Assembly (NCBI RefSeq): GCF_000422985.1
Contig: NZ_AUHC01000008.1
Location: forward strand, 1-64,000
Length of the DNA: 64,000 nt
Direction: 5' to 3'
From: Erythrobacter cryptus DSM 12079
GTDB taxonomy: Bacteria; Pseudomonadota; Alphaproteobacteria; Sphingomonadales; Sphingomonadaceae
Shown: piece after piece, positions 25,828 to 35,312 of the stretch
Layout: each line of letters starts with the position of its first letter
How positions within the stretch are numbered: the first letter of the stretch is position 1
Notes under the pieces: model-generated
The model's database searches: none
Seen by the model: only the letters and a program-made list of their open reading frames with translations
What the model was told of the DNA's origin: nothing
Program-made: the position numbers and the translations under genes

Positions 25828-27120
25828 ATGAGCGCGCCACTGTCTCCTCCCGCCCCCCGGACGATCCTGCCGCCCGCGCTGCGGCGCGCTGCTGGCGCCG
25901 CGGCGCTGGCGCTGGGCCTGGTGGGCGGCGCCTATGGCCTTTACGCGCAGGTGGCGGGGGAGCGCGGCATTGCCCCCACCGCAGCGAGCGCGGATATCGA
26001 GGTCAAGGGGCTGCGCGTCGATGTGCGGGGCAAGAGCGCCGAGGAAGCGCGCAGCAACGGCTGGCGCGAGGCCCAGCGCCAGGCCTGGGCCAAGCTCGGC
26101 GGGCCCAAGCTGTCGGACAGCCAGCTTGATGGCCTCGTCTCGGCGATCGTGATCGAGCGCGAACAATTGGGGCCGCGGCGCTATATCGCCACGCTCGGGG
26201 TGATCTTCGATCGCCAGCGCGCCTCGGCCTATCTCGGCGGGCCGGCTCAGGCCTCGCGCTCGGCCCCGTTGCTGCTCATCCCGGTGATGGAAAGCGCGGG
26301 CGCCTATATCACCTTTGAACAGCGCAATCCCTGGCAGCGCGCCTGGGCCGAGTTCAACCCTGGCACCAGCCGGATCGACTATGTCCGCCTTTCGGGGGCA
26401 GGGGGCGATTCGCTGCTGGTCAATTTCGGCCAGACCACGCGCCGCAGCCGCGCCTGGTGGCGCACCATGCTCGATCAATATGGCGCCACCGATGTGCTGA
26501 TGGCGCTGGCCCGGCTCGATCACCAGTTCCCCGGCGGGCCGGTGCGCGGCACCTTCACCGCGCGCTATGGCCCGGATGATCGCATGCTTGAAAGCTTCAC
26601 CCTCACCGCCGAAAGCCCCGAGCAATTGCCCGCGATGCTCGCTCAGGCGGTCGAGCGCATGGATGCGATCTTCACCGCCGCGCTCGCCGCGGGCAAGCTC
26701 AAGCCCGATCCCACCTTGCGCCTCGGCGCCATGGGCGAGATCGACCCGGCGATCCAGCGGCTGATCGAGATCGGCCGCGCGGCCGAGGCGCGCCGCGCGG
26801 CCGAGGCCGCCGCGGCGGCAGCAGCGGCGACGCCGCGGATCGAGGCCCAGCCGGTCACCGGGATCGAGCCGGGCGAGGTGGCGGTGCGCAGCTTCACCGT
26901 GCAGTTTGCCACCCCCGATGCCGCCGCCTTCGATGCCGCGCTCGCCGGGGTGCGCGCCGCCTCCGGGGTGCGCGGCGCCAGCGTCACCAGCACCGCGATC
27001 GGCGGCACCTCGGTGATGAGCGTCGCCTTTGCCGGCACGCTCGAGGAGCTTGCCGCCGCGCTCGAGGCGCGCGGCTTTGCGGTGCGGCGTGGGGCCAACG
27101 CGCTCGCCATCAGCCGCTAG
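25828..27120 (+). CDS. DUF2066-like secreted protein upstream of hdaA
   Basis: A 430-residue protein with an N-terminal membrane anchor or signal (about residues 20-42), then a domain resembling DUF2066 ([74 protein letters not shown]). After an Ala-rich linker near residue 330 comes a C-terminal HMA-like alpha/beta domain ([22 protein letters not shown]). AAAGGAGGGG precedes the ATG. It is divergent from purM and 13 bp from hdaA, an arrangement also known from other sphingomonads. Role unknown. Confidence 0.8.
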   Translation: MSAPLSPPAPRTILPPALRRAAGAAALALGLVGGAYGLYAQVAGERGIAPTAASADIEVKGLRVDVRGKSAEEARSNGWREAQRQAWAKLGGPKLSDSQLDGLVSAIVIEREQLGPRRYIATLGVIFDRQRASAYLGGPAQASRSAPLLLIPVMESAGAYITFEQRNPWQRAWAEFNPGTSRIDYVRLSGAGGDSLLVNFGQTTRRSRAWWRTMLDQYGATDVLMALARLDHQFPGGPVRGTFTARYGPDDRMLESFTLTAESPEQLPAMLAQAVERMDAIFTAALAAGKLKPDPTLRLGAMGEIDPAIQRLIEIGRAAEARRAAEAAAAAAAATPRIEAQPVTGIEPGEVAVRSFTVQFATPDAAAFDAALAGVRAASGVRGASVTSTAIGGTSVMSVAFAGTLEELAAALEARGFAVRRGANALAISR

Positions 27121-27133
27121 GGGGCAAGGCCCG

Positions 27134-27796
27134 ATGATGCCCGATCATGGCCCCAGCCAGATCGCCCTGCCGCTTGCCCCCCGCGCCCCGGCAGGGGCGG
27201 AGCGGATCGTGACGGGGGCGGCCAATGCGGCGGTGGTGGCCGCGCTCGAGAAGCCCGAGAGCTGGCCCTTCCATGTCGCGGTGCTCACCGGCCCGCCGCG
27301 TTCGGGCAAGAGCCTGCTCGGGCGCTGGGCGCTGGCGCGGCACGGGCCCGAGCGGCTAGAGGTGATCGACGATGCCGAGGGCATCGATGAAACCGCGCTG
27401 TTCCACCGCTGGAACGCGGTGCAGCAGGGCGGCAGCCGCGAGGGCGCATCGCTGCTGGTAATCGCCAATGCCGATCCCGAGGCCGGCGGCTGGCGCATCG
27501 CCTTACCCGATCTCGCCTCCCGGCTTGGCGGCTCGCTCCAGCTTGTGATCGGCCCGCTCGATGATGCCATGGCCGCCGATCTCATCCGCGCCCATGCCGA
27601 GGCGCGCGGGCTTTCCCTGCCCGAGGGCGCGGCGGAATATCTGGTGCCGCGCACCACCCGCAGCTTTGCCGCGATCGAGGCGCTGGTGGCAGCGATTGAT
27701 CGCATCTCCCTTGAACGCCAGAGCCCCGCCACCATGTCTGTCTGGCGCGCCGCGCTCGAAGCCCTGCACGGCCCCGAACAGCAGCGCCTGCTTTGA
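27134..27796 (+). CDS. hdaA: DnaA-related regulator HdaA
   Basis: A 220-residue AAA+ protein that works with the sliding clamp to hydrolyse DnaA-bound ATP after initiation. The N-terminal clamp-binding motif QIALPL is plain at residues 9-14. A P-loop follows in [16 protein letters not shown], then [22 protein letters not shown] (Walker B-like) and sensor/lid residues [18 protein letters not shown]. It lacks the DNA-binding domain of DnaA, as expected. Two adjacent ATGs (27134, 27137) leave the first residue uncertain. Confidence 0.9.
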   Translation: MMPDHGPSQIALPLAPRAPAGAERIVTGAANAAVVAALEKPESWPFHVAVLTGPPRSGKSLLGRWALARHGPERLEVIDDAEGIDETALFHRWNAVQQGGSREGASLLVIANADPEAGGWRIALPDLASRLGGSLQLVIGPLDDAMAADLIRAHAEARGLSLPEGAAEYLVPRTTRSFAAIEALVAAIDRISLERQSPATMSVWRAALEALHGPEQQRLL

Positions 27797-27848
27797 TGCG
27801 CCGCGTTCCCGATTGCATCGGGCGCGCTTTGGTGGGAAGGGATGAGCG

Positions 27849-28580
27849 ATGTTCGAGCGGCTGATCGCCTATCTGGATTCGGTGCGTGCCCGCGATCCGG
27901 CGCCGCGCTCGCGCTGGGAAATCCTGCTCTATCCGGGCGTGTGGGCGCTCGGCTTTCATCGCATCGCCCACTGGCTGTTCGAGGCGCGGCTCTATTTCCT
28001 CGCCCGGCTGGTCAACCACATCTCGCGCCTCTTGACCGCGATCGACATCCACCCCGGCGCGCGCATCGGCAAGAACTTCTTCATCGACCATGGCTTTACC
28101 GTGATCGGGGAGACGGCGGAGATCGGCGACAATGTGACGATCTACCAATGCGTCACGCTGGGTGGCACCAACCCTGCCAATGGCAAGGGTGGCAAGCGCC
28201 ATCCCACCATCCGCGACAATGTCATCATCGGTTCGGGCGCACAGATCATCGGCCCGATCGTGGTGGGCGAGCGGGCGCGGGTGGGGGCCAATGCGGTGGT
28301 GACCGATGATGTGCCCGCGGGCGCGACGATGATCGGGATCAAGGCCCGCTCCACCCTGGTGCCGGCCGAGGAGTGGCTCAAGGAATTCATCCCCTATGGC
28401 ACGCCGTGTGACGATCCGCCCTGCGATGACCAGGGCCGGCCGCGGCGCGATTGTGTCGAGAAGCTCGAGGCCGAGGTCGCCGCGCTGCGCGAGGAAGTGG
28501 CGGCGATGCGCGCGGTTCTGGCCGAGCGCGAAGCCCCGGTGGGCGCGGCCCGGCGCCGCAAGAGCGGGACCGAGGATTGA
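27849..28580 (+). CDS. cysE: Serine O-acetyltransferase (CysE/EpsC type)
   Basis: A 243-residue left-handed beta-helix acetyltransferase that makes O-acetylserine, the carbon skeleton for cysteine. N-terminal helices span about 1-65. The hexapeptide-repeat domain carries DIHPGARIGKNFFIDHGFTVIGE, the LGGTNPANGKGGKRHPTI catalytic loop and VVGERARVGANAVV. A predicted coiled-coil tail (KLEAEVAALREEVAAMRAV) extends beyond the usual catalytic core. Short N-terminus compared with E. coli CysE (273), as in the EpsC type. Confidence 0.93.
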   Translation: MFERLIAYLDSVRARDPAPRSRWEILLYPGVWALGFHRIAHWLFEARLYFLARLVNHISRLLTAIDIHPGARIGKNFFIDHGFTVIGETAEIGDNVTIYQCVTLGGTNPANGKGGKRHPTIRDNVIIGSGAQIIGPIVVGERARVGANAVVTDDVPAGATMIGIKARSTLVPAEEWLKEFIPYGTPCDDPPCDDQGRPRRDCVEKLEAEVAALREEVAAMRAVLAEREAPVGAARRRKSGTED

Positions 28581-28942
28581 CGCGCGCAGCCCAAGGCCCC
28601 GATGCCGCCTGCCAGGTGGTGAGCTTTCCCCGCCGGGGCGCCGATCAGGTCGGGTTTGAACGGGCCGAGCTGATGCGCATTCTCGATCTATACGGCCGCA
28701 TGGTCGCCGCCGGCGAGTGGCGCGACTATGCGATGGACTTCACCCGCCACGCCGCCACCTTCGCCGCCTTCCGCCGCACCGCGGAAAGGCCCCAGGCGCG
28801 CCTCGAAAAGCGCCCCGCGCTCAGGGCCAAGCAGGGCATGTGGACGCTCTATGGCGAACACGGCCAGGTCTTGAAGCGCGGCCATGACCTCGCGAACGTC
28901 CTCGCGCCCATGGAGCGGCGGCTGCTGAAGGCGGTGGACTGA
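28577..28942 (+). CDS. DUF2794 domain-containing protein
   Basis: A conserved alphaproteobacterial protein of about 120 residues. The family core is visible: FERAELMRILDLYGRMVAAGEWRDYAMDF, FRRTAERPQARLEKRPAL and QGMWTLYGEHGQVLKRGHDLANVL. The start is uncertain: TTG at 28577 overlaps the cysE stop and is preceded by GAGG, while GTG codons at 28616/28619 are alternatives. Function unknown. Convergent with the next SDR gene. Confidence 0.85.
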   Translation: MTRAAQGPDAACQVVSFPRRGADQVGFERAELMRILDLYGRMVAAGEWRDYAMDFTRHAATFAAFRRTAERPQARLEKRPALRAKQGMWTLYGEHGQVLKRGHDLANVLAPMERRLLKAVD

Positions 28943-29046
28943 GCCTTTCTCCCGTCCGAAGGGGAGAGTGCTGAAGGGCTGGGTGCTTTGCCCTATCGGA
29001 CCTCGAACACCCAGCCCCAACCCCTTCCCTCGAGGCAAGGGGCTTG
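28943..29046. repeat. Composite inverted-repeat element between convergent genes
   Basis: Three nested hairpins fill the gap: TCTCCC/GGGAGA (28948-28967), a perfect 10-bp pair GGGCTGGGTG/CACCCAGCCC (28976-29017) and CCCCTT/AAGGGG (29021-29042). It may act as a bidirectional terminator or be a REP-like dispersed element; no second copy was recognised in this window. Confidence 0.6.
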
Positions 29047-29052
29047 AACAGT

Positions 29053-29982
29053 TCAGCCCCGCGCGCTCGAGGGGCCGGTGCCGGTCACCTTCTGCATCGC
29101 CTTCAAGATATTGGCCGATTGCTCGGAGCCCGATTGCGGGGCGATGAGGTTGGTAAAGGCGCTGATCTCCTCCCAGTGCTTGGCGAAGCCTTCGACCGTG
29201 CGCTCATCTTCGGGCAGCCACACCGGCTCGTTCATCACCGTCCAAGCGCTGTGGAAGCCGCCCGCCCCGGCGCCGACGATGGCGTTGGTGGGGGCATCCT
29301 CGGACACCAGGAACAGCGCGGCGGGCACCACGTTTTCGGGCGCGAAGAGCTTGAAGGCTTCTTCAGGGAAAAGGTCCTCGGTCATGCGCGTGCCCGCCAC
29401 CGGCGAGAGGGTGTTCACCCGCACGTTGTACTTCGCGCCTTCAAGCGCGAGGGTCTTGGTCAGGCCCGCAAGCCCGAGCTTGGCCGCGCCGTAATTGGCC
29501 TGGCCGAAATTGCCGAACAGCCCGGTCGAGGAGGCGGTCATCAGCACGCGGCCATAGCCCTGCTCGCGGAAGGTTTCCCAGCAGGCCTTGGTGGCAAAGG
29601 CCGAGCCGGTGAGGTGCACCTTCACCACGAATTCGAAATCGGCCGGGTCCATCTTGGCGAAGGTCTTGTCGCGCAGCACCCCGGCATTGTTGATGAGGAT
29701 GTGGACGCCGCCCCACTTCTGCTTGGCATCGGCGACCATCTTTTCCATCTGCTCGAACTCGGTGACCGATGCGCCATTGGCCATGGCCTCGCCGCCCATC
29801 GCCTCGATCTCGGCGACGACCTGCGCGGCGGCATCGGAAGTGCCGGTGCCATCGCGCGCCCCGCCGAGATCATTGACGACGACCTTGGCGCCGCGGCGCG
29901 CGAGTTCGAGCGCATAGGCCTTGCCCAGCCCCCCGCCCGCACCGGTGACGATCGCGACCTTGTCCTTGAAGCTGATGGTCAT
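29053..29982 (-). CDS. SDR-family dehydrogenase, (3R)-hydroxyacyl-CoA dehydrogenase-like
   Basis: A 309-residue short-chain dehydrogenase. Seen: cofactor motif [29 protein letters not shown], which with the inserted DGTGTSDAA resembles the N-terminal domain of peroxisomal multifunctional enzyme type 2, then NNAG near 101, and catalytic Ser and YGAAK near 150-168. The extra C-terminal 45 residues continue past the usual SDR end. A role in fatty-acid or steroid side-chain degradation is plausible, but no pathway partners are adjacent. Confidence 0.88.
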   Translation of the reverse strand: MTISFKDKVAIVTGAGGGLGKAYALELARRGAKVVVNDLGGARDGTGTSDAAAQVVAEIEAMGGEAMANGASVTEFEQMEKMVADAKQKWGGVHILINNAGVLRDKTFAKMDPADFEFVVKVHLTGSAFATKACWETFREQGYGRVLMTASSTGLFGNFGQANYGAAKLGLAGLTKTLALEGAKYNVRVNTLSPVAGTRMTEDLFPEEAFKLFAPENVVPAALFLVSEDAPTNAIVGAGAGGFHSAWTVMNEPVWLPEDERTVEGFAKHWEEISAFTNLIAPQSGSEQSANILKAMQKVTGTGPSSARG

Positions 29983-30110
29983 GGCTGTTCTCCTGTCTGT
30001 GGCTGTGCGGCGCGCGCTTTACGCGCGCGTCAATGCTGTTGCGCGGCGCTGCGTGGCACTTTCATGCGCCGCTTGCAACCGCCATACTGACAGGGGCCGA
30101 TGCCGTAGGG

Positions 30111-30806
30111 TCAGGGGCGTGGGGAGAGCCCTTCGAGCGCGGGGATGAGCGCCGGAAACGAATCGATCACCGCATCGGCGCCCATTTCCTGCGGCGGCCC
30201 ATCGCCATAGCCATAGCTCACCGCCACCACCGCCACGCCCGCGGCCCTTGCGGCGCGCACGTCATAGCTCGAATCGCCCACGAAGACGAAGCGCCCGCCC
30301 CCCAGCCTCGCGCGTGCGGCATGGATCGGGGCGGGGTGGGGCTTGGCGAGGAATTGCCCGTCCGGCCCGCGGCCGAGACTGTCGCCCCCGATCACCGTCT
30401 CGAAGCAGCCGACAAGGTCGAGCGCGGCGAGGATGCGCCGGGCGAAGCCTGCAAACTTGTTGGTGACCACGCCGAGGCGGATGCCGCGCGCGGCCAGCTC
30501 TGCAAGGGTCTCGCGCACCCCCGGATAGGGCGCGGTGTGAACCGCGCAATGATCCTCGTAATAGGCGAGCATCGCCTTGTAGAGCGCCCGGAACTCGGCC
30601 TCGGGCAGGCCGCCTTGCGCCTCGACCGCGCGGGCGAGCATGATCTTGGCCCCGCCGCCGATGAGATCCTTGCTGCTTTCCACCGACACCTCGGCAAAGC
30701 CGCCGAGCCTGAGGGCATGGTTCACCGCCGCGCCGAGATCGCGGAAGCTATCGATGAGGGTGCCGTCAAGGTCAAAGCCGATGGCATCGAAGGGGATGGT
30801 GTGCAT
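30111..30806 (-). CDS. gph: Phosphoglycolate phosphatase (HAD family)
   Basis: A 231-residue HAD phosphatase: motif I FDLDGTLIDSF at residues 10-19, motif II near VVTNKFAG, Lys in FLAKPHPAP and motif III FVGDSSYDVRAARAAG. Gph removes phosphate from 2-phosphoglycolate formed by DNA repair. Divergent from glmU with an 78-bp gap. Substrate is assigned from family resemblance only. Confidence 0.88.
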   Translation of the reverse strand: MHTIPFDAIGFDLDGTLIDSFRDLGAAVNHALRLGGFAEVSVESSKDLIGGGAKIMLARAVEAQGGLPEAEFRALYKAMLAYYEDHCAVHTAPYPGVRETLAELAARGIRLGVVTNKFAGFARRILAALDLVGCFETVIGGDSLGRGPDGQFLAKPHPAPIHAARARLGGGRFVFVGDSSYDVRAARAAGVAVVAVSYGYGDGPPQEMGADAVIDSFPALIPALEGLSPRP

Positions 30807-30884
30807 GGCCCCAAGGCCGTGGCGCAGCGATCATCAAACCGCAAGCATTTGCTGGCAGGCGCGGCTTTGCCTAGAGAGAGCCGC

Positions 30885-32258
30885 ATGACCACCAGAGCCA
30901 CCCATCCTTTCGCCGCGATCATCCTTGCCGCGGGCAAGGGCACCCGCATGAACAGCGCGCTCCACAAGGTGCTCCACCCGATTGCCGGGCGGCCGATGCT
31001 CGAGCACCTGTTCGAAAGTGTCGCCGCGCTTGGCCCCGAACGCCTCGCCGTGGTGGTGGGCGCCGGGCGCGAACAGATCGAGGCGGCGGTGGGGTCGCGC
31101 GCGGCGATCTGTGTGCAGGAGCCGCAGCTTGGCACCGGCCACGCGGTGCAGCAGGCCGAGGGCGCGCTTGCCGATTTTGCCGGCGATGTGCTGGTGCTCT
31201 ATGGCGATGTGCCCTTCGTCCGGCCGGAGACCATGCGCGCCATGCTCGCGCGGCTGCATGGGCCCGATGCGCCCGCCGCGGTGGTGCTGGGCTTCGAGCC
31301 GGAAGACCCTGGCCACTATGGCCGCATCATCGCCGATGATGACGGGCGCATTGTGCGCATGGTCGAATACAAGGATGCCGACGAGGGCGAGCGGGCCTGC
31401 CGCCTGTGCAATTCGGGCCTGCTGGCGGCGCGCGCGGAAGACCTCTTTGGGTTGCTCAGGCGGGTCGGCAATGCCAATGCCCAGGGCGAATATTACCTGC
31501 CCGATATCGTCAACATCGCCATTGCCGATGGCCGGCCCTGCGCGGTGATCATCGCTGCGAGCGCGGACGAGGTGGCGGGGATCAATTCGCGCGCCGAGCT
31601 CGCCGCCGCGGAAGGCCGCTGGCAGGCGGCGCGGCGCCGGCGGGCGATGGACGAGGGCGCCACCCTGATCGCGCCCGAAACGGTGTTCTTCGCCCATGAC
31701 ACGGTGCTGGGGCGCGATGTCACGATCGAGCCCAACGTGTTCTTCGGCCCCGGGGTGGTGGTGGGCGATGGGGTGCTGATCCGCGCCCATTGCCACATCG
31801 AGGGCGCGCGGCTTGAACGCGGGGTCAAGGTCGGCCCCTTTGCCCGGCTGCGCCCCGGCACGGTGCTCGAGGAAGACAGCTTCATCGGCAATTTCGTCGA
31901 GGTCAAGAACGCCGTGCTCCACCCCGGGGCCAAGGCCAGCCACCTAACCTATCTCGGCGATGCCACGATCGGGGCCAAGGCCAATATCGGCGCGGGCACG
32001 ATCACCTGCAATTACGATGGCTATTTCAAATATCGCACGGTGATCGGCGAGCGCGCCTTCATCGGCTCCAATTCGGCGCTGGTGGCGCCGGTGACGATCG
32101 GGGCCGATGCGATCGTGGCGGCGGGCAGCACGGTGAGCCGCGACGTGGCGCCGGGCGAGCTGCGCATGGTGCGCGCCGAGCAGCTGGTCAAGCCCGGCTG
32201 GGCCGATCGCTTCCACGACACGATGAAAAAGAAGAAGGCGGCGGAGAAGAAGGGGTGA
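30885..32258 (+). CDS. glmU: Bifunctional UDP-N-acetylglucosamine pyrophosphorylase / glucosamine-1-phosphate acetyltransferase
   Basis: A 457-residue GlmU making UDP-GlcNAc for peptidoglycan and LPS. The N-terminal uridylyltransferase has AAIILAAGKGTRMNS, QLGTGHAVQQAE and VLYGDVPF. The C-terminal beta-helix domain from about residue 250 has repeated hexapeptides and the active-site region ASHLTYLGDATIGAKANIGAGTITCNYDG. It ends in a lysine-rich tail (MKKKKAAEKKG). The ATG at 30885 is preferred to a long upstream open frame. Its stop overlaps the next gene. Confidence 0.96.
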   Translation: MTTRATHPFAAIILAAGKGTRMNSALHKVLHPIAGRPMLEHLFESVAALGPERLAVVVGAGREQIEAAVGSRAAICVQEPQLGTGHAVQQAEGALADFAGDVLVLYGDVPFVRPETMRAMLARLHGPDAPAAVVLGFEPEDPGHYGRIIADDDGRIVRMVEYKDADEGERACRLCNSGLLAARAEDLFGLLRRVGNANAQGEYYLPDIVNIAIADGRPCAVIIAASADEVAGINSRAELAAAEGRWQAARRRRAMDEGATLIAPETVFFAHDTVLGRDVTIEPNVFFGPGVVVGDGVLIRAHCHIEGARLERGVKVGPFARLRPGTVLEEDSFIGNFVEVKNAVLHPGAKASHLTYLGDATIGAKANIGAGTITCNYDGYFKYRTVIGERAFIGSNSALVAPVTIGADAIVAAGSTVSRDVAPGELRMVRAEQLVKPGWADRFHDTMKKKKAAEKKG

Positions 32259-32557
32259 GCGCGCCGGGCGAGGGTGAGGACGAGGCGCAGGCGCTGGCGC
32301 CGCTTGCCTGCTGGCTCTGCGAGCGCCCGCTGGGGCGGATCGTGCAGTGGCATCACCCCGTGCCCAAGTCGAAGAAGGGCAAGATCAAGGTGCCGGTCCA
32401 CCCGATCTGCCACAAGACCATCCACGCCAATTTCACCAACAGCGAGCTGGCGCGCATCGGCAATGATCCCGAGGCGATCCGCGCCCATCCGCCGATGGCG
32501 CGCTTCATCGCCTGGATCGCAGGCAAGCCTGCTGATTTCGACGCGCCGACGCGCTAG
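32255..32557 (+). CDS. Small HNH-type protein coupled to glmU
   Basis: A 100-residue protein with CWLCERPLGRIVQWHHPVP, then a lysine-rich loop, then HPICHKTIHANFTNSEL: the HH ... H arrangement and paired cysteines of a small HNH/treble-clef nuclease fold. The GTG start overlaps the glmU stop (GTGA at 32255-32258), so it is translated with glmU. Similar stand-alone HNH proteins occur in sphingomonads with no known role; DNA or RNA cleavage is possible but unproven. Confidence 0.8.
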   Translation: MSAPGEGEDEAQALAPLACWLCERPLGRIVQWHHPVPKSKKGKIKVPVHPICHKTIHANFTNSELARIGNDPEAIRAHPPMARFIAWIAGKPADFDAPTR

Positions 32558-32573
32558 GTCGCGCAGGCGCGGC

Positions 32574-32822
32574 TCAGGCCTCCTCGAGCCGCCCCTGGGC
32601 TGCGCCGCCGCCGGTGGCGATGTAATCGGCCTCCCAGGCGGCAAATTCATCGCGGCTCAGGAGATAGCGCGCCCGGGCCTCGTGAAAGCTGATCAGCCCT
32701 TCGTGCACGGCGCGCACCACTTCGTCCTTGCGCGCCTTGGACCAGTGGACCCGGTGGTTGCGGGGCAGGTGGCGGTAGCGCTTGATCGCCTCGGCGATCG
32801 AGATGTCCTTCGGGTAGGCCAT
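32574..32822 (-). CDS. sciP: SciP-type CtrA inhibitory protein (DUF1153)
   Basis: An 82-residue helix-turn-helix protein of the DUF1153 family. The core LPRNHRVHWSKARKDEVVRAVHEGLISFHEARARYLLSRDEF matches SciP of Caulobacter, which binds CtrA and blocks transcription from CtrA promoters in G1. GAGGAGC lies about 7 nt ahead of the ATG at 32822. Convergent with the HNH gene. The upstream intergenic region (32823-33041) holds two TTAA boxes 20 bp apart, not the 7-bp spacing of a CtrA site. Confidence 0.85.
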   Translation of the reverse strand: MAYPKDISIAEAIKRYRHLPRNHRVHWSKARKDEVVRAVHEGLISFHEARARYLLSRDEFAAWEADYIATGGGAAQGRLEEA

Positions 32823-33041
32823 TGCTGGTGCTCCTCGTCGCATGTCGCCCCCGACGCTGCGCGAGGATTGGGCCAAAGGCTTAACGAGGCCCTGCCGGAC
32901 AGGGTTAAGGTCGGGTTGAGCAACCGCTCCGTGCTGCACCTGCGACGAGCCGCGGCCAGGTGTCGGGCGGGTTGACACATGGCCTCGATGGCATGACTGC
33001 AAGCGCCCCGCCGCGGCGGGCGGGGCGCGCGCGCAAGGGCG

Positions 33042-35183
33042 CTATTTCGCCGCCGGCGCGTCCATCAGCCGCTGCATCAGATAGACGAATTGCAGCGCCT
33101 GGAGCTTGGCGCGCTGGGCATTGTCCACCCCGCCCGAATGGCCCCCGGTGGTGTCCTCGAAATAGAGATAGGGGTGGCCCTGTTCATTCAGCCGCGCGGC
33201 CGCCTTGCGCGCATGGGCAGGGTGGGTGCGGTCATCGGCGGTCGAGGCCCAGAGGAAGGGCGAGGGGTATCGGGCGCCGGGGACGATTTTCTGATAGGGC
33301 GAATAGGCCTCGATCCAGGCGCGCTCCTCGGGAATGCGCGGATCGCCATATTCGCCGATCCACGAGGCCCCGCGCCCGATCAGGTGATAGCGCAGCATGT
33401 CGAACAGCGGGATCTGCACGATCGCCGCGCCGAACAGGTCGGGCCGCTGGGTGAAGGCGGTGCCCACCAACAGGCCGCCCTGCGAGCCGCCGATGATGCC
33501 GAGGCGTTCAGGCCGGGTGAAGCCGCGCTGCACCAGATCCTCGGCCACGGCGATAAAATCATCCCAGGTGCGCTGCTTGTTCTCGCGGATTGCGCTCTGG
33601 TGCCACTGGGGGCCGAACTCACCCCCGCCGCGCAGGTTGGCGAGCACATAGGCGCCGCCCTTTTCCAGCCACAGCTTGCCGGTGGTGCCGAGATAGGCGG
33701 GCAGGCGCGGCACCTGGAAGCCGCCATAGCCGGTGAGCAGCGTGGGGGTGGAGCCGTCGGCCTTCATGCCCTTGGGCTTGACGATGAAGTAGGGGATCAG
33801 CGTGCCGTCCTTGCTCGTGGCTTGGTGCTGTTCCACGCTCATGCCCGTGGGGTCGAAATAGGCCGGGCTGGTCTTGATCACCTGCGGATCGGAGCTGCCA
33901 TCGGAATAATAAAGCGTGGTGGGATTGAGAAAATCGCTGACCGTGAACATCACCTCGTCGGTCTCGTCCGAGGCGGCGGCAATCCCGATGGTGGCGTTGT
34001 CGGGCAGGGGCACCGGGCGGCTGACCCACTGGCCATTCTCAAAATTGAAGCGCAGCACCCGGCCCACGACATTGTCGAGCAGCGCCACGTAAAGGCCATT
34101 GGCAGTGATCGCGCCGCCCTGCTTGGTCTGGCGCTCGCCCGGCGCCCAGACGAGGGTCTTGCGCGCGCCGTTGGGATCGGCCTTCCATTCCTCCAGATCG
34201 ACCGCGATCAGGCTGTCGGCGGGGAAGGTCTGGCCATCGACCTGCCAATCGACATCGGTGGAAAACAAGAGGTGCCCATCGACGATGCCATAGGGCGCAG
34301 CCTTGGTGGGAATGTCGAGCTGGAGCCAGGCGTCATCCTTCCACACATAATAGAGCGTTTCGTGGAAGCTGATGCCGCGAAAGGCGGTGCGGGCGTGGAT
34401 CGTGCCCTTGGCATCGCGCAGCAGGCTGGCCCCGGCCCAGACATCGCTGGGCGCGCCGCGGAAGATTTCGGGCGCATCCTCGATCCGCGTGCCGCGCTGC
34501 CACACCCGGCTGGTGAAGGGATATTCGCTTTCGGTGAGCGTGCCCTCGCCAAACGAACGGCCGACCAGCAGGGTGTTCTCGTCGATCCATTGCACCCCGC
34601 CCTGGCTCTTGCGATCGAGCACGAAGCCGCCTTCGACGAATTGCTTCGTGGCGGTGTCGAATTCGCGCAGGATCGTCGCATCCTCGCCGCCATCCGAAAG
34701 CGCGATCATGCAGCGCGTGAGCTTGGGCGGCAGGCAGGTTGATCCCTGATAGACCCATTCGCGCCCCTCGGCCCTGGCGAGCGCGTCGATATCGAGCACG
34801 GTCTCCCATTGCGGGGTGGCGCTGCGATAGCTTTCAAGGCTGGTGCGGCGCAGCACTCCGCGCGGGTTGGCCTTGTCCTGCCAGAAATTGTAGAGCCCAT
34901 CGGGGCGGAAGGAGACGAAGGGGATGCGGTCTTCGGCATCGAAGATCGCCAGCGCCTCGGCCGCGAGCTGCTCATAGCGCGGATCCTGGGCGAGCACCGC
35001 AAGGGTGCGCTCGTTTTCCCTGGCGACCCATTCGAGCGCTTCGGGGCTGCGGGCCTGTTCGAGGAAGATATAGGGGTCCTGCTCGGGGCCGGGAACGCCG
35101 GGGGCGGCGGTCTCCCCGGCCGCGGCGGGGGTGGCAGAAAGGCTCATGACAAGCGCCAGTGCAAAAGTGGAGACAAGTTTCAA
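33042..35183 (-). CDS. Prolyl oligopeptidase family serine peptidase (S9)
   Basis: A 713-residue secreted S9 peptidase: signal peptide at residues 1-22, N-terminal beta-propeller to about 420, then an alpha/beta-hydrolase domain with the nucleophile in GIIGGSQGGLLVG, the aspartate in WASTADDRTHPAHA and the histidine in FEDTTGGHSGG. GYGGFQVP and NLRGGGEFGPQWH are typical of the prolyl oligopeptidase branch. It cleaves short proline-containing peptides, probably in the periplasm. It lies downstream of the atp operon terminator, same strand. Confidence 0.93.
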   Translation of the reverse strand: MKLVSTFALALVMSLSATPAAAGETAAPGVPGPEQDPYIFLEQARSPEALEWVARENERTLAVLAQDPRYEQLAAEALAIFDAEDRIPFVSFRPDGLYNFWQDKANPRGVLRRTSLESYRSATPQWETVLDIDALARAEGREWVYQGSTCLPPKLTRCMIALSDGGEDATILREFDTATKQFVEGGFVLDRKSQGGVQWIDENTLLVGRSFGEGTLTESEYPFTSRVWQRGTRIEDAPEIFRGAPSDVWAGASLLRDAKGTIHARTAFRGISFHETLYYVWKDDAWLQLDIPTKAAPYGIVDGHLLFSTDVDWQVDGQTFPADSLIAVDLEEWKADPNGARKTLVWAPGERQTKQGGAITANGLYVALLDNVVGRVLRFNFENGQWVSRPVPLPDNATIGIAAASDETDEVMFTVSDFLNPTTLYYSDGSSDPQVIKTSPAYFDPTGMSVEQHQATSKDGTLIPYFIVKPKGMKADGSTPTLLTGYGGFQVPRLPAYLGTTGKLWLEKGGAYVLANLRGGGEFGPQWHQSAIRENKQRTWDDFIAVAEDLVQRGFTRPERLGIIGGSQGGLLVGTAFTQRPDLFGAAIVQIPLFDMLRYHLIGRGASWIGEYGDPRIPEERAWIEAYSPYQKIVPGARYPSPFLWASTADDRTHPAHARKAAARLNEQGHPYLYFEDTTGGHSGGVDNAQRAKLQALQFVYLMQRLMDAPAAK

Positions 35184-35251
35184 GCGTCCTCTCCATCGGG
35201 ATGGGCAGGGCGCCCTTGTGCCCGCCGCGTGCGCGCTTGGAAAGGGGCGTC

Positions 35252-35282
35252 AAGCACAAAGGGCGAGCCAGCGGCCCGCCCT
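35252..35282 (-). terminator. Rho-independent terminator of the ATP synthase operon
   Basis: On the minus strand a 10-bp stem (AGGGCGGGCC with GGCTCGCCCT, one G-U pair) and a GCT loop (35260-35282) is followed by TTGTGCTT. It lies 30 bp after atpC. Confidence 0.8.
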
Positions 35283-35312
35283 CGTTGGCAATTCGTCGAT
35301 CGGTCGCGGGGC

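Noticed and set aside
24637-26625. A 662-codon minus-strand frame extending purM upstream
   Set aside because: The standard PurM N-terminus begins at 25758; the extension is antisense to the DUF2066-like gene.
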